A stretch of 64,000 nucleotides of DNA. It comes from Pictodentalium vernedei (Eukaryota > Mollusca > Scaphopoda > Dentaliida > Dentaliidae). The stretch lies in contig CM062294.1 in NCBI GenBank assembly GCA_031216915.1, positions 35,362,936-35,426,935 of the forward strand, read 5' to 3'. The position numbers and the translations under genes were made by a program. The notes beneath the pieces were generated by a model that worked only from the letters and a program-made list of their open reading frames with translations, had not been told where the DNA came from and searched no databases. The stretch's first letter is position 1; the number at the start of each line of letters is the position of its first letter. Positions 55,782 to 64,000 of this stretch are shown in pieces.

Positions 55782-56126
55782 GCGAACGTGGTGGCTCAGT
55801 GGTTACAGGATAGGACTTCCAACCGAAAAACCCCAGGGTTCGATCCCCTCTAAGTATAACTGTGTTGTGTCCTCGAGCAAGGCAAGGCACGATTGCCCAC
55901 ATGGGGGCACGGTGGCGATGAGGTCTAAGGCGTACGTCTATGGTGCACTTGTCTTCAGCCAATGGTAAAACTGTTTGTGTGGAGTCAGTACCTTGGGGAG
56001 TATGGTTGTTACTCGCCGTTGGTCGGTAGTTCTCTTCGAGTACTCCAGCTACCTCCACCTACAAAATTGCCCAACACGAGGTGACTCCGAGTGTCGAAAG
56101 TGTCGTTAAACCACAATAAATAAATA
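55782..56126 (+). mobile_element. SINE, head type 2, tail type 2
   Basis: GTGGTGGCTCAGTGGTTACA (box A), GGGTTCGATCCCC (box B), body AGGTCTAAGGCGTACGTC, tail GTGTCGTTAAACCACAATAA. Body more diverged than in the head type 1 copies. Confidence 0.9.
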
Positions 56127-56205
56127 GTTTTTTTTTCTATCTCACTGTCAATCGTAACAAGAGACGTGTTTTTTCACCTTTGTACAGCAATTATATTTGT
56201 AGTAT

Positions 56206-56288
56206 CACTTGTCGTCCTCTGAGTTTCAATGTGTTCTATGTGCCAGCAGTCGTCACATAGAACACATTAGAACTCAGATGACGTAGTG
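56206..56288. repeat. Palindromic foldback
   Basis: Arms CACTTGTCGTCCTCTGAGTT and AACTCAGATGACGTAGTG; inner AATGTGTTCTATGTG and CACATAGAACACATT. About 83 bp. Confidence 0.85.
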
Positions 56289-56692
56289 TCTTGGAATATA
56301 AGGGACGGGTTCAAACGTAGATGTTGATTAGTTGTCTGAATTGATTATCAAGGACAAGGTAAACCTACATTTGGGAAACAAGTTTCGAAATATTTCAACA
56401 ATGACAGCTCTATAATATTGAGAAAAGTATTCAACACACAACGGATAGATGGAGAAAATGACGTTGGTTCCACCAATTCATTATTCATGTGCATTGAGAA
56501 TATTCGTAAAAGGATAAAAGAGAAAGCTTGGTCCAATGGAATTCTTTTCAAACTGGATAAGGGCTCTCCTTTTGGCCGGAAACAATGTTCAAAGTTATAT
56601 TATCTTTTATCGACTCTTTCAAAACCGAAGGTGCGCCAGCTAATGCATCCCATTGATTGATGTATCGAAAAGAACTGTGTGGGGAAAAACCT
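56289..56692. other. No gene recognised
   Basis: An 80-codon plus-strand frame (56418-56660) has no recognisable domain. Otherwise nothing. Confidence 0.35.
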
Positions 56693-56942
56693 TTAACACT
56701 TTACCCAACGAATGGCCCGCATCCGCCCGCGTAATATGCAAATTCAGCAGTTGAAAAAATAGTATTTTTCACAAAATTTCAATAAAACCATATCATGTGA
56801 CCCCTCGCTGGAACGAGCTCGTCGAGCTCGTTCCAATGAGGGTTCACATGATATGGTTTTGTTGACATTTTTGGAGAAATTTGAAAAAAATTATATTCAA
56901 AATAATAAATTTTGATATCGTCTGCGTTGGGTAAAGGGTTAA
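56693..56942. mobile_element. TTAA palindromic MITE, subfamily A
   Basis: TTAACACTTTACCCAACG at the left; core arms CATATCATGTGACCCCTC and complement around GAACGAGCTCGTCGAGCTCG; GTTGGGTAAAGGGTTAA at the right. Complete. Confidence 0.94.
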
Positions 56943-57975
56943 AACATAAACAACACTACGTATTACAAAATAAAAAAAAAATCTAACATCTTTTAAGAAA
57001 AAGTATTTGATTTCCGCAGATGTTGTTAACACCCTAGACGCAGATGCAGTTTATATATTTTTAACCTCTCTGTGTGTTCGTTTGGCTCGTTTTCCAAACA
57101 ATAGCCGACTCAACTTTGTACATCATTTCCTGAGAAAATTGACAAATCTCATTAGTTAGCTTCGTGAGCGCGATCACTAGGGGGTCACACAATTCGAAAG
57201 AAAACGAATTAATACGGGCAGCGGGTTAATAGCCCCATTCAGAAGCTGAATATTTCGAATCCACATTTCTGAAATACTTCAAAAAGATATTGTGAAGGAG
57301 GGAAATGTGTCTAAGGATGGCTTGTATCTCTGAGGCCAGCTTTCGCAAAGTTGGCTTGTTGTATGTGCTCCTGAGGGTGCATTGGGCAACTGTGGGGTGG
57401 AATGAGCGGTATATGTGTGAGTGTGCGCTCGCGCGTGTGTGTGTGTGTGGGGGGGGGGGGGTCCTGATTCTTTGAGGACCTAGACGTTTAGGCTCCCACA
57501 AAAATTTATTCGTTTTCTCCGCGTCCTCTCAAAGAAAACAGTGGGTTACGGTTTGTCTTTCAGATTTTGTGCGGACCTTTTCTTCTCAAAGAACAAATGA
57601 AAACACACGTCCACTGCAAAAGCAGTCACCCAAGACTGCAAAAGTGTGTGCGTATGTGTTTAAAGTACAAAAAATATGCGCTGAGACACTTCCTACTGAA
57701 ACGGTTTTTTCTTGTAATATGCCACCGAAATAATGTTTCATAAAAAAATATATTTATTTAACCTTTGTGGGTTTTGAAAAACAATTACACCGATTTGTTT
57801 CAAATTAAGTGTTGAGCTTAGGAATTGGTAAAACTGACTGCCAATTATTGACGTTATTCATTGACGGGCTCCTATTTAGTCCTTACAAGGATGTTACGCA
57901 AGATTTGTATTTTTTGTAAGCGATGACAAGTCGAAAAGTTAAGAGTTTTTTAATTTAAAATTGGTTAAATGCGAA
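56943..57975. other. No gene seen
   Basis: Contains a (GT)n/G-run patch near 57435-57463. A 91-codon minus frame at 57226-57501 has no domain. Nothing else supportable. Confidence 0.4.
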
Positions 57976-58515
57976 TCACCTTTTACTATCATTGCTATTT
58001 CGATATTCATTCTCTCCTGTGTTGAAGTGAAAGGAATGATGGACCACCTTTCCCTCTGATATGTTCATACCAAATAACCAGAGTGTTTGGAGAGTATTGA
58101 TCAAAGAAGCTTCACGTTTTTCTCTAAATCCATCCGTTCCTTCTAATGTATCTTTAATTGGTGGCTATTCAAGTGGATGGATTTCAAAATCGTCCAACGA
58201 ATGGTCTGGACGGTTGAAATGCTGAACTACTTGGGCATCAACATTACGTTTTATACCCTGCCTGTGTCGAGTAGCACGCATTCTGAAAGGATTTTGACTT
58301 TGACCCACATACTGTTTCCTACAGCGTTTACGGGTGATACGGTAAATGATATTGGGGTGAATCACAATGGGGCTGGTGGGCTGGGGGGGGGGGGGAGATT
58401 TTCGGATCTGATCATGATTTTTCGTTTGTTTAGACGACAATTCCTCTCTGCGATCAAGTATAAAAATATGTACTCTACAACGAGACTTTTTTGCAATTCA
58501 ATATCGCGCCATTAA
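57976..58515 (-). pseudogene. Penelope-like GIY-YIG endonuclease remnant
   Basis: IIYRITRKRCRKQYVGQSQN, then FRMRATRHRQGIKRN and VVQHFNRPDHSLDDFEIHPL, is a GIY-YIG nuclease domain of the kind at the C terminus of Penelope-like retroelements (Y...K-x-YVG, R-x3-H, HF ... H). A TAG at 58162-58164 interrupts the frame, probably from CAG. Beyond it the frame stays open to 57976 with REASLINTLQTLWLFGMN, which matches the usual end of these proteins. The upstream part (RREELSSKQTKNHDQ) is open to about 58510, but no reverse transcriptase is found. It is a 5'-truncated, dead copy. Confidence 0.85.
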
Positions 58516-58990
58516 AATTCTGCAACGGTCTGTTGTTTTCAATTTTCAGTGGTTCGAAATCAGTAATTTCTGCAGTACTTTCCAGCTTTTTCGGAGTTTG
58601 AGATCTCAGGCTACGCAATAAGCGTACGCTGTCGATCTGGGGGTGTCAAATAGAGTAGAACACTCCTCGTTAAAATTTACCTTATCCATAGAATTGGAAA
58701 GGAATGTGTTGTGATTTGATGATACATTTAAATGTATGTGGTAAATGAATTTATTCCGGATGTAACAACTGATGCGAATCAGTTGGTTTAAAAGGGGTCG
58801 TCTCACTTAGCCGGTTGGCATTGTTTCAGAGTAAGGTGTGAACTACCTTGTGATCAAAGAATTGCCGACTATAGTCGTTATCTAATAAAGTACAAGGTTC
58901 AATTGTAAAATTGACAAATTTATTGATTGATATTAACTTTTCTACTGCCGTATAATAAATACAATAATAATAAATATAGTACATACCACT

Positions 58991-60231
58991 TCAATATCCA
59001 GTTAGATGTGACACAGAATCTAAATAGCGTAGTAGTCTTATATCACCACTGAGAAACTTTCTCTTGAAGTGATCAATGGAATTGTCAATTTTCCTGTACT
59101 TTTTCTTCCGTGGTTGAAGTCTCCCACCAGCATTCAGTTGTAATACCATTGCTTCCTGGTAAGCTTGTTCCTTCTTAATGAAGTCAATCATGCGATACAA
59201 GTTGGGGTGGGAGCCAACAATAAAAAGACTCAGCTTTCTGTGCCACCCTTCGATGTGGTTAGTGGTACGGGGTCAAACCGTGTCAAAATGGTTCCACATA
59301 CAATGTCCATGGTCACCTTCGACCCAGTATGTAGTAACATAGTCAGTGGCCTGTTCAATGTTTGTACCCTCTGGTGCTTCTTCTAGAACAGACCACCACA
59401 CATCACTAACACTTTCAACTGGAGCCAGAGGTAACGCAATTGCACGTCTCACCAAGGACTTAACTTCTTCTTTGTCCTGTTACAGTGTCTTCAAACCACA
59501 CTTTTGGGCATTTCTCCATACAGCCTTTCCATAATGAAAGAAACACCCTTTTAGTTCCACAGCTGGAAAAATGCTCTGGATAGCATTTTGTGCCGCTTTT
59601 TCGTAGTCTGTGAAAAATTGTCTTGGCACTAGATTGATTCCTGCCATCCTAGAATTGTCCACAAGAAGGCGAAAGAAGCGTTCATATGTAGCCTGGGATT
59701 TATTTGGCAACAGACCAAAAACTAATGGGCACATCTTGTTGCCGATGAAAGCGTGCACTGTGTACAACTGTTGGAAAACATCTGGACACTTGTTAAACGT
59801 CCCGTCATAAAAATAAATTTCAGCACATGAAAGTTGCCTAAGGTTGTTCTCAGTTGCTAGAATAATAATTTTGTCATGTTCCACATCACATGCTAATAAG
59901 AAATCCTCTCCTGCTGTCGTCTTCTTGTATAAATCAGGCAGGTCTATATCTGATCTCTGTCGCGGCAATGATGGTCTGGTCTTGGCTCTGGAACGGTATA
60001 GTGCAGATCTTACACTGTAGTATGTAGGTATTTTGGCGACAAATTCAGGGTCAATTTCAGCCGTTCTGAGACCTGTAAATACAATAAAATACAATATATT
60101 AAACATTAATAAAATATACATATATATATATATTTTTTGTAAGAGAGAGAGATGTTTGGATATATATACATAAAATAGTTTGATACTTACTTTGATCCCC
60201 ATACACTGCATCCCCATACCCCCCTCTCATT

Positions 60232-60314
<83 letters not shown>

Positions 60315-60401
60315 CACTAGAATGTTTGGATATATATACATAAAATAGTTTGATACTTACTTTGATCCCCATACACTGCATCCCCATACCCCCCTCTCAT
60401 T

Positions 60402-60498
<97 letters not shown>

Positions 60499-60851
60499 AG
60501 AATGTTTGGATATATATACATGAAATAGTTTGATACTTACTTCCTATTTCCTCCTGCTATATGGCTGAGACTGTTTTAGATTCTTTCTGTTTTGTTTTTT
60601 TCATTTTGGCGAGAAACCCGTCAACTGCTATTTTTTCAATGTCTGCTGTGTGGTTGTGGCGGTTGTTGTAGGATGTAATAATGTCATTCAGCGTATTGAT
60701 GGTTCCAGGGCAACCATGACTGCTGAGAGCACCGCCAATGTACTCGCTCATTACTTCGCGACTTTATGCTGTACTTATACCCTTCAGATATGAGGTAACG
60801 TCCCCCACGTTTATTGGGGATAAATTCAACATTCACTTGAGCACTGGCCAT
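58991..60851 (-). pseudogene. MULE transposase with FLYWCH-like exon (decayed)
   Basis: Exon 1 (60851-60541): MASAQVNVEFIPNKRGGRYL ... WRCS, then in another frame CPGTINTLNDII ... NRHNHTADIEKIAVDGFLAK: a FLYWCH-type zinc finger (W-x-C ... C ... H-x-H) with one frameshift near 60740. A TAG lies near 60555, just before the donor GTAAGT. Exon 2 (60072-58991) starts after the acceptor TTTACAG in matching phase. It has the MULE core: YFYDGTFNKCPDVFQQLYTV (first Asp), FTDYEKAAQNAIQSIFP (second Asp), GCFFHYGKAVWR, and EGWHRKL further on (Glu). In-frame stops lie near 59480 and 59270. It ends at the TGA at 58991. About 460 codons in all, the usual size. It is a Mutator-like DNA transposon; terminal repeats were not found. 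Confidence 0.88.
60100..60545. repeat. Tandem repeat with (CT)n in the MULE intron
   Basis: Units of about 170 bp hold GATGTTTGGATATATATACA, GTTTGATACTTACTTTGATC, CCCCATACACTGCATCCCC and a long (CT)n run. Each copy repeats the minus-strand donor AAGTAAGTATC, giving three candidate donors (near 60182, 60355, 60538). Confidence 0.9.
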
Positions 60852-61399
60852 GTTTAAGTGCTAACCCTTACCTGGAGTTTATATTTATACCATGTGAGAG
60901 AGAGAGAGAGTGAGCGTATCTCATAATATATATTTATCGCAGAAATAGAAGCTCCGCCTTAAGTCTTAATATTCCCAAACATTAATGATCAGTTATCATT
61001 AAATTAATCCAAACAGGCTGAGTGAGACAATTCATTGATATGGACTATAGCAAGTTTACTTAACAGTGTTTGTAGTTAATTACCTTCGCCCGACCGGCTA
61101 CGTAAGACTAACCCGTTTAAAATACGCCTTTAATCTAATTGTTTGTCTTTACACAAGGTCACATCGAGAGAATCAACATAATCTTGGCTGATAGTAGCTT
61201 GCAATTTGATATTTGGATCATGATTGTTTAAATTTCTAAATAATTTACCTAAATAGTCTTTTGAATGTTCCCAAATCAAAAATGAAAATGTCAATGACAC
61301 TGCAGCTCAACTTGTTCAAGAAGGGACTGAACTAAATAGAAAGATCGTGTAATACCATGTCACTCACTCAAATTTCTACAGAAAAGACATCATACCAAA

Positions 61400-62875
61400 G
61401 CTACAAATAAAATCTGAAAAAAAAATCGGGTGAGGGATACTGCCTGTTGGGTGTTCTAATGGAATTGTTAACAATTTATATGTCAAATCCAAGATGGCCG
61501 GTGGCGGCGAGCTTTTTCAAGGGAATGCAGGAAAATCTGATAACTCCAATCTGGACATTATACCAAAGTACTTATAAAATTTGAAAAAGATCGGATGAGG
61601 GGTGCGGCCTGTATGGTCTGCTAATGGAAGTGTTGACAATTTATATGCCAAATCAAAGACGGCCACTTGCGGCCATGTTTTTTCAACAGAATTCCGAAAA
61701 ATATGATAGCTCCCATCTAGATATCACACCAAAACTACTTATGAAATTTTAAAAAGATTGGGTGAGAGATGTGGCCTGTGGGGTGTACTAATGGAATTGT
61801 TGACAGTTCAAATGCTAAAACAAGATGGTTGCTGACAGACATATTTTTGAACGAAATTCCAAAAAGATTGATAGCTCCCAACTTGACATCACACCAAAGC
61901 TATATACGAAATTCATACAAGATCAGGTTAGAGATGCGACCTGTAGGGTGTGCTAATGGAATTGTTGACAATTTATACCCGAATCCAAGATGGCTTCTGG
62001 CTGACCTGCTTTTCAATAAAATTCCGAAATATTCGATAGCTCCCATCTAGATATCACACCAAAGCTGCATATGAAATTTGAAAAAAGATTGGGTTAGAGA
62101 TGCAACCTGGAAGGTGCGCTAATGGAATGGTTGTAAATTATATGCCAAATCTAAGATGGCTACTGGCGGCCTTGCTTTTCAACGAAATTCGAAAAAACTC
62201 GATAGCTCCCATCTGGACATTGCCCCAAAGCCGCATATGAAATTTAGGACTGGTTGGGTGAGATTCAAACCCTGTAGGATGTGCTAAAGAAATTGTTGGA
62301 CAATTTGCATCCAACTCCAAGATTACAGCTGGCAGCCACGTTTTTCAACAAAATTCAGAAAAATTCAATAGCTCCCATTTCGGCATCACACCAAAACTAC
62401 ACATGAAATTTGAAAAAGATTCAGTGAGAGATGCGTCCTGTAGGGTGTGCTAATGGAATTGTTGACAATTTAAATGCCAAACATAAGATGGCCGCTGGTG
62501 GCCATGTTTTTTAACGAAATTCAGACAAAATCGATAACCCCCATCTTGACATTGCCGCAAAGCTACAGATAAAAGTGGGACAGAATGGGCGAATGCTGCG
62601 ACCTGTAGGGGGTGCTGAAAGAATTGTTGGACAATTTATATCCAAATCCAAGATGGCCACTGGCGACCATTTTTTTTCAACGAAATTCGAAAAACATCCG
62701 TCGTTGCCATCTAGACATTGCCCCAAAGCCACATATGAAATTTGGAACTGATCGGATGATCGCTGTGACCTGTAGGGGTGTGCTAAAGGAATTCTGGCCG
62801 GACAGACGGCCGGACGGACGACGGATCACAACCCATCGCAATAGCTCATACGTGACGTTGTCAAGTTGACCTAAA
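61400..62875 (+). repeat. About 166-bp degenerate array, eight to nine units
   Basis: GATAGCTCCCATCTAGA-type phrases at about 61538, 61711, 61869, 62034, 62200, 62368, 62532 and 62698 (steps 158-173). Other unit phrases: ACACCAAAGCTACATATGAA, GCGACCTGTAGGGTGTGCTA, ATGGAATTGTTGACAATTTA and CCAAGATGGCCGCTGG. It closes with GGCCGGACGGACGACGG and a hairpin near 62845-62872 ending in CCTAA. Related in layout to the 26-29 kb arrays. Confidence 0.9.
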
Positions 62876-63757
62876 ATGGCCTCTAAATTTCTCAGATATA
62901 CGAGAGGATGCTTTGCACATTTGCTTAGCTTCCGCTCCACAGTTTTCCAGGCATTTCCAAATATGACATGCCATACGCTCTCTTCAAATGCAAATATTCT
63001 GTAGCTTAGTTATCTAACTCATAACATGTATTACATTTCCCAAATCCACAAAATACATATAACACTATCTGACTAAGTAGAAATAAACAATCTGAATGTG
63101 GGTGGAATAATTTATTGTCAAAGGCCAGACTTCAACCTGAAAAATTGCATGAAAAAATGCCGAAACCAGTCATTTTCAGCCACCTAGCAGCCTCAAAAGC
63201 AGAATTTTCCAACCAACCCCACCTACCCACCCCTGGATATGAGCATCCCCTGTTTCTAAAATGCCCCAAAAAATTATATTTTCCGTCTCATTTTTTAGTT
63301 ACCTGTCTGGTAACAAACCCGTGTAAAAATTAGTGTAAAATTTACATTTTAAAAAATAGACAATTTTTCGAAGCCACTGTTTCCCATAATTCATCTGGTA
63401 ATTTACCCCTATGAATCAGACTCCAACATTGGGACCAAAACATCAAATTCTCTTGTGCAACAAAAAGCCTAATGTAATCATATATCTGATACTAAAAATA
63501 TATCTCTATTTTACATGGCCTTAGTTTCAACATATGCCCTATGTTTAGAATTTCGAAACTGTAGAGCGGAACCTTACGGCATTTTCCTCCCATTCCGTTA
63601 CATCAATTCTTGCAAAATTTGGTCTGAATCTTAACCACAGGACAACCCATTATTTTCTCAACGGAATCGGAAGTCATTATCTTTTAAGCTCAGCTCTAAA
63701 AGGTCAAAACTTTGCTTATCAAGACGTTTTGCATCAGGATAATTTCCGGAAGCATTT
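62876..63757. other. No gene seen
   Basis: AT-rich, no supportable frame or repeat. Confidence 0.45.
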
Positions 63758-63955
63758 TTAACCCTATACCCAACGCCGACGATATCAAAATTTATTATTT
63801 TAAATATCATTTTTTTAAATTTTTCGAAACATTTCAACAAAATCATATCATGTGACCCCTGGTTCTGTTGAAATCTTTTGAAAAATTTTATTTCAGCTGC
63901 TGAATTTGCATAATACGCGGGCGGATGTGGCCGATTCGTTGGGTAAAAAGGTTAA
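63758..63955. mobile_element. TTAA palindromic MITE, subfamily A, core deleted
   Basis: TTAACCCTATACCCAACG ... GTTGGGTAAAAAGGTTAA. The arms are present, but most of the central hairpin is missing: the sequence jumps from CATATCATGTGACCCC to GGTTCTGTTGAAAT. 198 bp rather than 250. Confidence 0.9.
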
Positions 63956-64000
63956 CTGATTTAAAACAGCGTTGTAAATTTTAATGTTGGTATGCATGTT

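Noticed and set aside
60230-60500. Arg-Glu repeat proteins on the minus strand
   Set aside because: They are translations of the (CT)n microsatellite in the MULE intron.

Overview
The window looks like repeat-rich, AT-rich, gene-poor nuclear DNA of a marine lophotrochozoan, most likely a mollusc. The reasons are indirect: a fibrinogen-related terminal exon, a SINE whose head matches invertebrate 5S rRNA, degenerate arrays ending in GGACGGACGACGG-type sequence and a TTGACTTTGTCAA hairpin, and a Polinton of the type common in invertebrate genomes. No species can be named from the sequence alone. The only good candidate for a host gene is the fibrinogen-related (FReD) open reading frame at 3.45-4.08 kb.

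Layout. 0-3.2 kb: one arm of a long inverted repeat (its partner is at 53.1-53.6 kb), a 65-bp satellite of about 29 copies, and a TA-flanked foldback MITE. 3.4-4.1 kb: the FReD exon. 4-29.5 kb: a mosaic of mobile elements. It holds tRNA-headed SINEs, TTAA-flanked palindromic MITEs beginning CCCTTTACC (piggyBac-like hallmarks), many unrelated foldback elements, a Tc1-type transposase remnant, minisatellites, microsatellites, and arrays of related 141-bp and about 165-bp units.

29.9-49.2 kb: one 19.3-kb Polinton (Maverick) with terminal inverted repeats of about 0.5 kb, treated here as a fossil. Rightward parts in order are a DUF8207-like protein (duplicated), a small Gly-Gly protein, an A32-type packaging ATPase, a penton-like protein, an adenovirus pVI/pX-like protein, a SAP/LEM-like reading followed by protein-primed DNA polymerase B, a protease-like remnant, and a fibre-like protein. 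Leftward parts are the double-jelly-roll major capsid protein, a retroviral-type integrase, a zinc-ribbon/phospholipase-A2-like stretch, a two-helix membrane protein and a small Cys/His protein. It is clearly broken, with at least fifteen breaks overall, and its left part carries three later insertions. It abuts a SINE that carries a 5S rRNA-derived head.

49.2-64 kb: more SINEs, MITEs and foldbacks, then a Penelope-like GIY-YIG endonuclease remnant (58.0-58.5 kb), a decayed two-exon MULE transposase with a FLYWCH-like first exon (59.0-60.9 kb), and another array of about 166-bp units (61.4-62.9 kb).

The most informative points are four. One SINE body occurs with four different heads and two tails. 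Two MITE subfamilies share their ends and central hairpin but differ in the arms between. Paralogous empty sites inside the Polinton demonstrate TTAA-targeted MITE insertion. The 540-bp inverted repeat arms are separated by about 52.5 kb.
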